From Hoylesella enoeca JCM 12259 (GTDB lineage Bacteria > Bacteroidota > Bacteroidia > Bacteroidales > Bacteroidaceae), in NCBI RefSeq assembly GCF_000613405.1, contig NZ_BAIX01000001.1, positions 114,746 to 178,745 of the forward strand: a stretch of 64,000 nt of DNA, given 5' to 3'. Positions 1 through 9,492 of this stretch are shown here, piece after piece; positions within the stretch are counted from its first letter, which is position 1, and every line of letters starts with the position of its first letter. A program made the translations under genes and the position numbers. Below the pieces are notes generated by a model. It made no database searches. It was not told where the DNA came from and saw only the letters and a program-made list of their open reading frames with translations.

Positions 1-100
1 GCATCTAAACCGTCAAGACACTCGATCGGAGTACTACTCGGCGGCTGGTTCTAACAAAAGAATTCAACAGAAAGTAAACAATCAAAAGAAAGAAAACAAA
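1..100 (+). other. Leader of rpsB and tail of an unidentified upstream frame
   Basis: An open frame enters from the left edge and stops at TAA 52-54; its last residues (RHSIGVLLGGWF) are not those of ribosomal protein S9 (usually ending FSKR), the gene that commonly precedes rpsB in this phylum. The rest is an A-rich leader with a purine stretch just before the rpsB start. Too little is present to identify the upstream gene. Confidence 0.3.
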
Positions 101-934
101 ATGTCAAGAACTAATTTTGACCAATTATTACAGGCAGGAAGCCATTTTGGCCACCTCAGTCGTAAATGGAACCCGGCTATGGCACCGTATATCTTTATGG
201 AAAGAAACGGTATCCATATCATCGATCTACACAAGACAGTTGCCAAAATCGATGAAGCAGCCGACGCTTTGAAACAAATCGCCAAATCAGGAAAGAAGAT
301 TCTGTTCGTCGCTACTAAAAAACAAGCTAAGGAAGTGGTTGCAGAGAGAGCTGCAAGCATCAATATGCCGTACGTAATCGAGCGTTGGCCGGGCGGTATG
401 CTCACCAATTTCCCGACTATTCGGAAAGCAGTTAAGAAAATGACGAACATCGACAAACTGATGAATGACGGCACTTTCGCCAACCTTTCAAAGCGTGAAA
501 TCTTGCAGATTAACCGTCAACGGGCCAAGTTGGAGAAGAATCTCGGCTCGATTGCAGACCTTACCCGTCTGCCCGCCGCACTCTTCGTGGTTGATGTAAT
601 GAAAGAAAATATCGCTGTAAGAGAAGCCAACCGTCTTGGTATTCCTGTCTTTGCAATAGTCGATACGAATTCGGATCCGAAGAATATAGACTTTATTATC
701 CCGGCCAATGACGACGCAAAAGACAGCATCGACGTGATTCTCACAGCTTGTTGCACTGCTATTGCCGAGGGATTAGAGGAACGGAAAGCCGAGAAAGCGG
801 ATGAAAAAGCAGCCGCAGAACAGGCAGAAGAAGCCGCAGAAGGTCGTCGCCGCACATCTCGTAAGGCACGCAAAGAGGAAGAATCAGCTGCTACGGAGAC
901 TCCGGTTGAGGCTGAAGCACCTGCCGCAGAATAA
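101..934 (+). CDS. rpsB: 30S ribosomal protein S2
   Basis: 277 residues. S2 is a component of the small ribosomal subunit needed for S1 docking. The core is unmistakable: FDQLLQAGSHFGH at the N-terminus, then KWNPAMAPYI, LFVATKKQAK, RWPGGMLTNF and a DTNSDP motif near residue 190. The last 55 residues are an Ala/Glu/Lys-rich, probably disordered extension (AEKADEKAAAEQAEEA and onward) of the kind common in Bacteroidetes S2. The ATG at 101 is preceded by an AG-rich stretch. tsf follows after 46 bases in the usual rpsB-tsf operon. Confidence 0.97.
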   Translation: MSRTNFDQLLQAGSHFGHLSRKWNPAMAPYIFMERNGIHIIDLHKTVAKIDEAADALKQIAKSGKKILFVATKKQAKEVVAERAASINMPYVIERWPGGMLTNFPTIRKAVKKMTNIDKLMNDGTFANLSKREILQINRQRAKLEKNLGSIADLTRLPAALFVVDVMKENIAVREANRLGIPVFAIVDTNSDPKNIDFIIPANDDAKDSIDVILTACCTAIAEGLEERKAEKADEKAAAEQAEEAAEGRRRTSRKARKEEESAATETPVEAEAPAAE

Positions 935-980
935 TTCTTCTCATTATTATTAATATCTAAATGACAAAGGAATATTGACA

Positions 981-1973
981 ATGAATGTTTCAATAGCTGA
1001 TGTTCAGAAACTCCGTAAACTGACAGGTGCGGGGCTTGCTGACTGCAAAAAGGCACTCACCGACAGTGAGGGCAATATCGAAAAGGCAATAGAAATCATC
1101 CGGGAAAAGGGTCAAGCCATCGCCGCTAAGCGTTCAGACCGCGAGACTTCCAATGGTTGCGTGCTCGTAAAAGTAGTTAACGGCTTCGGTGCCATCATCG
1201 CTTTGAAGTGCGAAACCGACTTCGTTGCCAACGGCGAAGACTATATTCAGCTCACACGCAACATCCTCAACGAGGCCGTTGCAGCCAAAGCCAAGAGCTT
1301 AGAAGAGGTAAAAAACCTGAAATTCAACGACGGACAGACCGTTCAAGAGGCAATTATTGCACGCTCAGGAATCACCGGTGAGAAGATGGAACTTGACGGA
1401 TACAACTATCTTGAAGGCCAAAACATCTACTCATACAACCACATGAACAAGAATCTTTTGTGCACTTTGGTTCAGTTAAACAAGCCGGCAGAAGAGCAGG
1501 GACACGCAGTGACGATGCAGATTGCCGCTATGAATCCCGTGGCTCTTGATGAAGCGAGCGTGCCTCAGGACGTTAAGGACAACGAGTTGAAGGTAGCCAT
1601 CGAGAAAACAAAGGAAGAACAGATTGAGAAAGCTGTTCAGGCAGCTTTGAAGAAGGCCGGTTTCAATCTCTATATAGCCGAAAACGAGGAGCACATTGCA
1701 GAAGGAATCGCTAAGAAAGAGATAACAGAAGCACAAGCAGAAGAAATCCGTCGCATCAAGAAAGACGTTGCAACGGAGAAAGCTAACAACTTACCCGAGC
1801 AGATGATACAGAACATTGCCAAGGGAAGAATGGCTAAATTCTACAAAGATTCGTGCCTGTTGAACCAGGAATTTATCCAAGACAGCAAGCTCACTGTCAG
1901 TGACTACCTGCACGCTGCGGATAAAGAGCTCACCGTGACAGCATTTAAACGCTTCACACTTCGGGCTGAATAA
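981..1973 (+). CDS. tsf: Elongation factor Ts
   Basis: About 330 residues; the guanine nucleotide exchange factor that regenerates EF-Tu-GTP. The N-terminal UBA-like domain carries VQKLRKLTGAGLADCKKAL, the EF-Tu contact, followed by KCETDFVA. An upstream TTG at 975 is in frame, but the ATG at 981 lies ten bases after an AAAGG ribosome-binding sequence and starts the conserved MNVSIADV. The length matches the long EF-Ts of Bacteroidales. Operon with rpsB; a strong terminator follows. Confidence 0.96.
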   Translation: MNVSIADVQKLRKLTGAGLADCKKALTDSEGNIEKAIEIIREKGQAIAAKRSDRETSNGCVLVKVVNGFGAIIALKCETDFVANGEDYIQLTRNILNEAVAAKAKSLEEVKNLKFNDGQTVQEAIIARSGITGEKMELDGYNYLEGQNIYSYNHMNKNLLCTLVQLNKPAEEQGHAVTMQIAAMNPVALDEASVPQDVKDNELKVAIEKTKEEQIEKAVQAALKKAGFNLYIAENEEHIAEGIAKKEITEAQAEEIRRIKKDVATEKANNLPEQMIQNIAKGRMAKFYKDSCLLNQEFIQDSKLTVSDYLHAADKELTVTAFKRFTLRAE

Positions 1974-2013
1974 AATTCGGATCATATCTCAAATTTTTAG
2001 TAAATATAATTAT

Positions 2014-2050
2014 ATGCCGGCCACTTTTATAAAAAAGGGCCGGCATTTTT
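2014..2050 (+). terminator. Rho-independent terminator of rpsB-tsf
   Basis: Perfect 9-bp GC-rich stem ATGCCGGCC / GGCCGGCAT with a T run at the 3' side, 40 bases after the tsf stop. Confidence 0.9.
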
Positions 2051-2110
2051 AATATAGGAATAAAGCAGTCTGCTGCGATTTGGAGTCAGAAGAGATACAA
2101 ATAGCAATTC

Positions 2111-2219
2111 AGTTAACGGTTACATGCATTGCAACTAACCATTAAACGGTGTGCAAGTAATAGTTAATCGCACAACGATTAACGGCTTTTCGCAATACAA
2201 GTAAGCATTAATGGCAATG
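2111..2219. repeat. 22-bp degenerate tandem repeat, locus A (5 units)
   Basis: Five successive units of 22, 22, 22, 22 and 21 bases, each with a TAAC-GTTA type core, between the tsf terminator and the FAH gene. Same family as the arrays near 11967, 14447, 15563, 27855, 31033, 36450, 40790, 42613, 45714 and 52608. The rest of the 390-base gap is featureless AT-rich DNA. Confidence 0.9.
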
Positions 2220-2365
2220 TACTCTGTGTATTTTCGATTCTCAACCGGCTATAAAGCGCGCAAGCTCTCAATACTAATCAGCAATAATCAATTTGTAAAA
2301 CAGCACTTCACCCCACCTTTTCAACTTCTCCGAAAGGGAAGAAAAAGGGCTAAAAAATTGTCAGA

Positions 2366-2981
2366 ATGAAGATATTTGCAGTCGGAATGAATTACATCCA
2401 ACACAATAAAGAGTTGGACGGAACGTTATATAAACCGGAGACTCCGGTCATTTTCACCAAAGCAGACACTGCTTTGCTAAGGTCGCATAAGCTTTTTCAT
2501 CCCCGATGATATGGGACGAATCGATTATGAAGCCGAAATCGTGGTACGAATCAGCAGGTTAGGCAAGACGATTCCACAGCGTTTCGCCCACCGTTACTAT
2601 GATGCGGTGACTTTGGGAGTAGACTTTACGGCCCGCGAATGGCAACAACGGCTGCGCAAAGCAGGTCTGCCGTGGGACCTATGCAAAGGTTTCGACGGCT
2701 CAGCAGCTATCGGCGACTGGATAGATGTGCACAAATTACGTGATATTCAGGCACTTCGCTTTCGGTTAGATATCAACGGATGCACCGTGCAAGAGGGTTG
2801 TACGAGCGATATGTTGTTTCAAGTAGATGAGCTGATAGCCTATATCAGTCGGTTCTTCACCCTCAAAACGGGCGACATTCTTTATACAGGAACGCCCGCA
2901 GGAACGGGTCCCGTACACATCGATGACCACATCGAAGGGTATATCGAAGAGCAAAAGGTAATGGAATTCAATTGCAAATGA
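2366..2981 (+). pseudogene. Fumarylacetoacetate hydrolase family protein, frameshifted
   Basis: Two frames together give a roughly 205-residue FAH-family enzyme (hydrolase, isomerase or decarboxylase of 2-oxo acids; substrate not predictable). Frame one starts at ATG 2366 (MKIFAVGMNYIQHNKEL, PVIFTKADTALL) and stops at 2507-2509. Frame two carries FFIPDDMGRIDYEAEIVVRISRLGK with the metal-binding acidic residues, then DFTARE, GDWI and the C-terminal LKTGDILYTGTPAGTGP. The shift falls at the T run near 2492-2497 and needs one extra base or two missing bases. Gene order is otherwise normal, so this could be a sequencing error rather than a dead gene. porU follows 95 bases downstream. Confidence 0.85.
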
Positions 2982-3076
2982 ATGGTCTCCGGCAGCCCCT
3001 CCGAAAGAAAGGAGACACGAATGAGAACAAGAAATCTCATTTTTCGCAATCTGTTTGAGGGGAGAAGAGTAAAGGA

Positions 3077-6000
3077 ATGAGAATTATTAGACATCTTTGT
3101 ATCAGTCTTTTGCTCTTGCTTTGCACACAGATGCAAGGGCAAGAGTTTGTAAATTTGGCGGCGAAAGACGTCAGAATCGAGGGACGATTGCCGTATTTTA
3201 CCCGCTCATTTGCTCTTGGAGATCAGTTCAAAGACTCTGTTTACACCGTCCGAATCAGATATCCCGAGTTCACGGAGATGCCTATTGCAGAAGTGAAAAA
3301 ACTCCGGATGCTGACCGATTCGGTATTGCCTGCATTCCCGCGAATTAACCGTCGCATCGTCGTCGACCGCAAACGAGGTGCCTTGGAAGTGAATTTCTGT
3401 CCCTTAGTACACCGCAATGGCAAGTGGTTGATACTCAGTAGCTTTATGATCAGTATAGAGGCGCGGCGCAAGAAGTCGTCCGCAGTGCAGGCAAAAGCCA
3501 TTACACGCAGCCCGAAAAGTAGTCTGCCGTATGCCGATCACTCTGTTTTGGCGAGCGGACGATGGGCAAAAATCCGTGTGAAAGACAACGGCGTGCATCG
3601 TCTGACGGATGAAGTGATCCGACGGGCAGGCTTTACCCATCCTGAGAAAGTAAAGATTTACGGCTACGGCGGACACCTACAAAACGAGATATTGACGGCC
3701 AATGACCTGACCGAATATGACGATTTGAAAGAAATTCCGACCTGTATCGTGGGCGGACAACGACTTTTTTACGGTCGCGGTACAGTGAGTTGGGCCGACC
3801 GAAAGACCACCATTCGCACGCGAAACCCCTATTCCGACTATGGCTATTACTTTATTACAGAAAGCGATGCAGCACCTCTGACGGTCGATTCCACAGTTTT
3901 TCTCGCATCGTTTTATCCCTCGGCAGCCGACTATCACATTCTGCACGAGGTAGATAATTATGCTTGGTACCAAGGCGGTCGCAATCTTTTCGAGGACATT
4001 CCCATAGCCAAAGGCACATCGCATACATTCAACGTCAAAGCGCCCGGCCATCAATCGCGAGGCGTTTTATCGGTTGCCGTAACTGCGGGAACCACCAGCG
4101 AGGCCGTCATCACGTGCAACGGAACACGCATCGGAACCGCTTCGATGACGTGGACAGACAGTGAAGCCGACACGTATGAGAAAGGAAAGGAAGCCGTTGT
4201 TACACTGCCCGTAGACAATCTAACGCCCGATAACGCCGTCACTGTCAGTACAACGGCCGGTGGTCCGGTACGATTAGATTATATTTCCATCACATTCGAC
4301 ACGCCGAAACCGGCTCCTCGCTTAGCTGTCGATGCCTTTCCGGCTGCCGAATACGTACATAACATCACCCCGCAAGACCGTCACGCCGATGCAGCTTGCG
4401 ATATGGTAATCATCATTCCGACATCGCAAAAGCTCTTGGAGCAGGCTCGTCGGTTGGCCGCTTTTCACGAACGTCACGACGGATTGCGGGTGCGCATCGT
4501 GCCGGCAGACGAACTTCTCAATGAGTTCAGCAGCGGAACACCCGACGCCAATGCCTATCGCCGCTATCTGAAAATGCTTTACGACCGTGCCGAAAAGGCC
4601 GAAGATCTGCCCCGTTATCTGTTACTCTTCGGCGATTGTGCGTGGGATAACCGAATGAATACGGCTCATTGGGCTGCCGCAAAGCCCGAAGATTACCTGC
4701 TATGTTATGAAAGCGAGAATTCGTTTAACAAGGTTTCGTGTTACGTGGACGATGGTTTTTTCTGTCTGTTAGACGACGGCGAGGGGGGCGATTTGCAGCA
4801 AACCGACAAGCAGGATGTAGCTGTCGGGCGTTTCCCTGTGGTCGATCCAGACGATGCCAAAACACTTGTCGACAAGACGATAGCCTATGCTAGTAATGCC
4901 AACGCGGGTCCGTGGCAAAACACTTTGCTGTTTATGGGCGACGACGGAAACGCTAATCTCCATATGAAAGACGCCGATGACGCTGCCGAACAGGCTGCAA
5001 CAGGACATCCGGGGTACGTTGTTCGCAAGATGATGTGGGATGCTTACCGTCGCGAATCGTCGTCTACGGGCTTCACATATCCCGATGTTGAGCGCACCAT
5101 TAAGCAGCAACAGACCGATGGGGCATTAATAATGGATTATGCAGGACACGGTCGTGAGGATGTAATTTCGCACGAATCGGTATTGAAACTCACAGATTTC
5201 GAGCGCTTCACAAATAAGAATCTGCCGCTTTGGATTACTGCGTCGTGCGACATTATGCCGTTCGATGGTGCTGTGCCGACTATTGGCGAGGCAGCCATTC
5301 TCAACAAACGGGGCGGCGCTGTGGCCTTTTACGGAACCACGCGTACCGTTTATGCCGACCGAAACCGCGTTATCAATATGGCGTTTCTACGCTACGTGCT
5401 CGGCAAAAAAGACGGAAAACCTATACCGATAGGCGAAGCTCAGCGACTGGCTAAGAATGAATTGATTACCACCGAGCAAGACTTGACGACTAATAAACTG
5501 CAATACGCCCTTTTGGGAGACCCGGCTCTGGCTCTCAATCAGCCCACCTTACGAGCTGTTATCGACTCGGTGAACGATGTTCCGACAGCTTCTGCCACAG
5601 CGATTGCACGTTTGCGGGCCGGCACTGTAGCCACAGTGAAAGGCCATATAGAGGGAATCAGCAACTTTCAAGGTATCGTTACGGCCCTCGTCAGAGACAA
5701 ACGAGAGCTGATTACATGCCGGTTGAACGACAATTCGAAGTCGGGCGCCTTCTCACCATTCACTTATCACGACCGGACACGCACGATTTTTAACGGTTCC
5801 GACAGTGTTCGGGGCAGTCGTTTCACGTTTTCCTTCGCCATTCCAAAAGACATCGACTATACCGAAGGCACCGGATTGATCAACGTCTATGCCGTTAATA
5901 CCGGCCGAACAATGACTGCTCACGGCTCATCAGATAGGTTTCTCATCGGCGGAAGCGGTATTTCGAGCACCGATTCCATCGGACCCGCCATCTATTGTTA

Positions 6001-6637
6001 CCTCAACTCACCCTCGTTTACCAATGGTGGAAAGGTAAACAGCACACCTTACTTTGTCGCTCAACTACGAGACGAAAGCGGGCTGAACGTCAGCGGCAGC
6101 AGCATCGGGCACGACTTGCAGCTGACTATCGACGGACTGGCCGCGCAAAGCTATGTGTTGAACGACCGCTTTACATACGATTTCAATTCATATACCGCCG
6201 GATCAGTGGCTTTCAACATACCGATGCTGACACCGGGAAAGCACGAACTCACGTTCAAAGCGTGGGATGTGCTGAACAACTCATCGACAACACGCCTCTC
6301 ATTCACGGTCGTAGAAGGTCTCGAACCGTCGCTTTTCAGCATCGGATGCACTGAAAACCCGGCCTCAACGACCACCGGTTTCATCATCAATCACGACCGA
6401 ACGGGTAGCGAAATAGATGTACTCATCGAGGTGTTCGACCTCAACGGCTGCCCGCTTTGGACCCACCAAGAGCGCGGTGTGAGCACTTCGGGCACCTATA
6501 CCGTGCCTTGGAATCTGACCGCCGACAACGGAAACCGGCTCGAAACGGGTGTTTATCTCTACCGCGTAAGCATCGCCTGCAACGGCAGTCATTACGTTTC
6601 CAAAGCCCGAAAACTAATCATTACGAGCAATAAATAG
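3077..6637 (+). CDS. porU: Type IX secretion system sortase PorU (C25 gingipain-like)
   Basis: 1186 residues. PorU is the cell-surface transpeptidase that removes the C-terminal signal of type IX cargo and links it to anionic LPS. A signal peptide (LCISLLLLLCTQMQGQ) precedes a propeptide-like region. The C25 caspase-like domain starts near residue 440 (ACDMVIIIPTSQ), with the catalytic His in YAGHGRED (about H691) and the catalytic Cys in WITASCD (about C724). The C-terminus is an Ig-like region ending in a CTD-type sandwich (GNRLETGVYLYRVSI). Length matches known PorU (about 1150). RBS AAAGG immediately before the ATG. porV follows after 41 bases, as in other genomes with this system. Confidence 0.93.
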   Translation: MRIIRHLCISLLLLLCTQMQGQEFVNLAAKDVRIEGRLPYFTRSFALGDQFKDSVYTVRIRYPEFTEMPIAEVKKLRMLTDSVLPAFPRINRRIVVDRKRGALEVNFCPLVHRNGKWLILSSFMISIEARRKKSSAVQAKAITRSPKSSLPYADHSVLASGRWAKIRVKDNGVHRLTDEVIRRAGFTHPEKVKIYGYGGHLQNEILTANDLTEYDDLKEIPTCIVGGQRLFYGRGTVSWADRKTTIRTRNPYSDYGYYFITESDAAPLTVDSTVFLASFYPSAADYHILHEVDNYAWYQGGRNLFEDIPIAKGTSHTFNVKAPGHQSRGVLSVAVTAGTTSEAVITCNGTRIGTASMTWTDSEADTYEKGKEAVVTLPVDNLTPDNAVTVSTTAGGPVRLDYISITFDTPKPAPRLAVDAFPAAEYVHNITPQDRHADAACDMVIIIPTSQKLLEQARRLAAFHERHDGLRVRIVPADELLNEFSSGTPDANAYRRYLKMLYDRAEKAEDLPRYLLLFGDCAWDNRMNTAHWAAAKPEDYLLCYESENSFNKVSCYVDDGFFCLLDDGEGGDLQQTDKQDVAVGRFPVVDPDDAKTLVDKTIAYASNANAGPWQNTLLFMGDDGNANLHMKDADDAAEQAATGHPGYVVRKMMWDAYRRESSSTGFTYPDVERTIKQQQTDGALIMDYAGHGREDVISHESVLKLTDFERFTNKNLPLWITASCDIMPFDGAVPTIGEAAILNKRGGAVAFYGTTRTVYADRNRVINMAFLRYVLGKKDGKPIPIGEAQRLAKNELITTEQDLTTNKLQYALLGDPALALNQPTLRAVIDSVNDVPTASATAIARLRAGTVATVKGHIEGISNFQGIVTALVRDKRELITCRLNDNSKSGAFSPFTYHDRTRTIFNGSDSVRGSRFTFSFAIPKDIDYTEGTGLINVYAVNTGRTMTAHGSSDRFLIGGSGISSTDSIGPAIYCYLNSPSFTNGGKVNSTPYFVAQLRDESGLNVSGSSIGHDLQLTIDGLAAQSYVLNDRFTYDFNSYTAGSVAFNIPMLTPGKHELTFKAWDVLNNSSTTRLSFTVVEGLEPSLFSIGCTENPASTTTGFIINHDRTGSEIDVLIEVFDLNGCPLWTHQERGVSTSGTYTVPWNLTADNGNRLETGVYLYRVSIACNGSHYVSKARKLIITSNK

Positions 6638-6678
6638 CCCAATGACAACGTTTCATTATTAAAATCATTGACCGAAGA

Positions 6679-7851
6679 ATGAACAAACTGACAAGAATAG
6701 CCCTGCTCTCGCTGCTCTGTACAGCGTCGATTATAATACGGGCACAGGACAAACCGCGGATGTTCAACCCCGTTTACTATTCCGTTACCTCGCAGATGAT
6801 TGCTCCGGATGCCCGTGCCGCTGGTATGGGTGATGTCGGAGCAGCCACCGATCCGGATGTAAATTCACAATATTGGAATCCCGCCAAGTACCCGTTTAAC
6901 ATCTCACGGGCCGGCGTTTCACTGAATTATACGCCTTGGCTGCGGCAATTGGTCACCGATATTTACCTTGCCTATCTCGCAGGCTATTATCGAATCGGCA
7001 ATTATTCGGCCGTTTCAAGCTCACTAAGATACTTCTCTCTCGGCGAGGTTGAGACCAACAAGCCCGGCACAGCAGCAATGACCATACGCCCGTATGAGAT
7101 GTCTTTCGATGTGGCTTACTCCATTATGCTGAGTGAGAAATTGTCGATTGCGGCCGGTGTGCGGTGGATCTATTCCGATCTGACATACAGTTACAGCGAG
7201 GAAACAAGTCTGGGATCGGCCTTTGCAGCTGATTTGGGACTCTATTACCAGACCTATCCCATGCTCGGAGCGCGTGAATGCCAGTTGGGCTTGGGCCTGA
7301 ACATCTCGAATATCGGCAGCAAAATCAATATGGGTAACGATGACAACAGCGACTTTATACCCACAAACCTGCGCTTGGGAGGTGCTTTGATAATTCCCAT
7401 TGACAATTACAACCGGCTCACTTTGGCTGCCGATGCTAACAAATTGCTTGTTCCCACCAAACCGAAACAGCAAGACGGCGAAACCACGCAGGCTTACCAA
7501 GACCGCCTTCAACGCGATTACTACGACGTTTCGAGCATCAGCGGCATCTTCAAGAGTTTCAGCGACGCTCCCGGAGGATTCAAAGAAGAGATGCAAGAGG
7601 TACAATGGAGCATCGGAGCAGAATATATTTACAATGACAAATTCAGTCTGCGAGCCGGCTATCACAATGAAAGCGCCAACAAAGGAGATCTTAAATACTT
7701 TACCGTCGGTGCCGGATTCAAGATGAATGTGTTCTCTTTGGATGCGGGATATGTCATTGCCACGACCAAGAGTAATCCACTCGACCAGACCCTCCGCTTC
7801 TCTCTTACCTTCGATATGGATGGTATCAAGGATCTGTTTCGGCGCAAATGA
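6679..7851 (+). CDS. porV: Type IX secretion outer-membrane shuttle PorV (LptO)
   Basis: 390 residues. PorV is a FadL-like outer-membrane barrel that carries type IX cargo from the translocon to PorU. Evidence is the signal peptide, the conserved PDARAAGMGDVGAATDPD and QYWNPAKY block just after it, repeated amphipathic strands, and a final aromatic-ended strand (LRFSLTFDMDGIKDLFRRK). It follows porU in the same direction. The downstream gap (7852-7960) is AT-rich with short imperfect repeats of TTGATAATT / AATTGAGAATT type. Confidence 0.92.
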   Translation: MNKLTRIALLSLLCTASIIIRAQDKPRMFNPVYYSVTSQMIAPDARAAGMGDVGAATDPDVNSQYWNPAKYPFNISRAGVSLNYTPWLRQLVTDIYLAYLAGYYRIGNYSAVSSSLRYFSLGEVETNKPGTAAMTIRPYEMSFDVAYSIMLSEKLSIAAGVRWIYSDLTYSYSEETSLGSAFAADLGLYYQTYPMLGARECQLGLGLNISNIGSKINMGNDDNSDFIPTNLRLGGALIIPIDNYNRLTLAADANKLLVPTKPKQQDGETTQAYQDRLQRDYYDVSSISGIFKSFSDAPGGFKEEMQEVQWSIGAEYIYNDKFSLRAGYHNESANKGDLKYFTVGAGFKMNVFSLDAGYVIATTKSNPLDQTLRFSLTFDMDGIKDLFRRK

Positions 7852-7960
7852 ACAGGGAATTGATAGTTGATAATTAAGAATTGAGAATTCATTCAATTCC
7901 CGATTATCAATGAATACGGTTCCTAATTATCAGTTCTCAATTATTAATTTTCAATTACCA

Positions 7961-8443
7961 ATGATTCGAGTAGGCTTTGGATACGATGTCCACCGTTTGG
8001 TAGAAGGCCGCGATTTATGGCTTGGCGGCATCAAGATAGACCACAGTTCGGGTCTGTTAGGCCACAGTGACGCCGACGTTTTGCTGCACGCCATCTGCGA
8101 TGCGATGCTCGGTGCGGCCAATATGCGTGATATAGGATACCACTTTCCGGACACTTCTGCCGACACATTAAATATGGACAGCAAGGTGATTCTGCGTAAA
8201 ACAGTAGCTTTGATTGCATCGAAAGGTTACCGTCTCGGCAATATCGACGCCACCGTTTGTGCCGAACGCCCCAAGCTAAATCCGCATATCCCGGCAATGC
8301 AACAATGTATTGCCGACATCATCGGCACCGATCCCGACAACGTTTCCATCAAAGCCACCACCAACGAGCACCTCGATGCCATTGGCAAAGAGGAAGGAAT
8401 AGCGGCCTATGCAGTCGTGTTGATAGAGCGGATTGAGTATTGA
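7961..8443 (+). CDS. ispF: 2-C-methyl-D-erythritol 2,4-cyclodiphosphate synthase
   Basis: 160 residues. Catalyses the fifth step of the MEP isoprenoid pathway (CDP-ME-2-phosphate to MEcPP plus CMP). Motifs: GFGYDVHRL with the zinc ligands D8 and H10, LLGHSDADVLLHA with the third ligand His, NIDATVCAERPKL, and SIKATTNEHLDAIGKEEGIAA. The open frame extends 17 codons upstream to 7910, but those residues (NTVPNYQFSIINFQLP) come from AT-rich intergenic repeats, and homologues start at MIRVGFGYDVH, so ATG 7961 is preferred. Confidence 0.95.
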   Translation: MIRVGFGYDVHRLVEGRDLWLGGIKIDHSSGLLGHSDADVLLHAICDAMLGAANMRDIGYHFPDTSADTLNMDSKVILRKTVALIASKGYRLGNIDATVCAERPKLNPHIPAMQQCIADIIGTDPDNVSIKATTNEHLDAIGKEEGIAAYAVVLIERIEY

Positions 8444-8491
8444 GAATCGCTGACGGATTATTTATAATTTTGTTCTTTCATGTGTTGTGCA

Positions 8492-9490
8492 ATGGAAAAT
8501 CAAGTGAAAGTAGACGAGATGTATATGCGTCGGTGTTTGCAATTGGCGCGAAACGGACTGCTGACAGCTCGACCTAATCCGATGGTTGGGGCTGTTATCG
8601 TGAGCGATAAAGGGCGAATCATCGGCGAAGGATATCACATTCGGCCTGGCGAAGGGCACGCCGAAGTCAACGCTTTTGCGTCAGTGAGGGCCGAAGACGA
8701 GCCTTTACTGACACAATCGACCGTCTATGTGAGTCTCGAACCGTGCTCGCACTATGGCAAAACGCCGCCTTGTGCTGACCTGATTGTGCAGAAAGGTGTA
8801 CGAAGAGTGGTCTGCGGGTGTGTCGATCCGTTTGCAAAAGTACAGGGAAGGGGTATTAAACGCATTCGCGAAGCAGGTATCGAGGTGACTGTCGGGGTAT
8901 TGGAAAGGGAATGTTTGCAGCTCAATAGACGTTTTATAACAGTCAATACGCAACATCGTCCGTATGTCATCTTGAAGTGGGCACAGACTTCCAACGGCTT
9001 CATAGACGACAACTTACGGCCCATTGTGCTCTCGACGCCATTCACCCGAATGTTAGTTCATAAGCTGAGAGCCGAAAGCGACGCCATCCTTGTGGGCCGG
9101 ATTACCGACGAAAGAGAGCATCCGCGCCTGGATGTACGCGATTGGTGGGGGCAGAATCCATTGCGTTTGGTACTTGATCACAGGCTTTTGTTGTCCGAGC
9201 TGATGGCCGATCTCTATGTGCGCGGCGTGCAATCGCTCCTCGTAGAGGGCGGTGCTGCTACGCATCGGAGTTTTATCGAGGCTGAGTTATGGGATGAAAT
9301 TCGAGTAGAAACGGCATCTTTCACTGTGCAAACAGGTACAAAAGCCCCTGCGATTCCGGGTGAAGCACAACTTGAAAGTCGGCAAATCTTTTCGAATTTT
9401 GAAGTTGACAAGTTAGCAAGTAGACGAGTGAATGAGGGTGGAAGTAAGTTAATGGAAGTCAATATAATTGATGTTTATCGGCACAGATGA
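8492..9490 (+). CDS. ribD: Riboflavin biosynthesis deaminase/reductase RibD
   Basis: About 332 residues from ATG 8492 (an ATG at 8480 is also in frame). Bifunctional enzyme of riboflavin synthesis. The deaminase domain has the zinc site HAEVNAF and EPCSHYGKTPPC; the reductase domain has ILKWAQTSNGFID, AESDAILVG, NPLRLVLD and SLLVEGGAATHRSFI. Between LRLVLDHRLLL and ELMADLYVRGVQSLLVEGG some 30-40 residues usual in the family are missing without loss of frame (around base 9191-9200), in a region that helps form the substrate/NADPH pocket. It ends two bases from the convergent RNase H gene. Confidence 0.93.
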   Translation: MENQVKVDEMYMRRCLQLARNGLLTARPNPMVGAVIVSDKGRIIGEGYHIRPGEGHAEVNAFASVRAEDEPLLTQSTVYVSLEPCSHYGKTPPCADLIVQKGVRRVVCGCVDPFAKVQGRGIKRIREAGIEVTVGVLERECLQLNRRFITVNTQHRPYVILKWAQTSNGFIDDNLRPIVLSTPFTRMLVHKLRAESDAILVGRITDEREHPRLDVRDWWGQNPLRLVLDHRLLLSELMADLYVRGVQSLLVEGGAATHRSFIEAELWDEIRVETASFTVQTGTKAPAIPGEAQLESRQIFSNFEVDKLASRRVNEGGSKLMEVNIIDVYRHR

Positions 9491-9492
9491 AT

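Noticed and set aside
1..54. C-terminus of ribosomal protein S9 (rpsI)
   Set aside because: The expected position is right, but the residues (GVLLGGWF) do not match the FSKR-type end in any frame.
2111..2219. CRISPR or REP/BIME elements for the 22-bp arrays
   Set aside because: No spacers, no flanking transposase, and the fixed head-to-tail 22-base step is unlike REP pairs.
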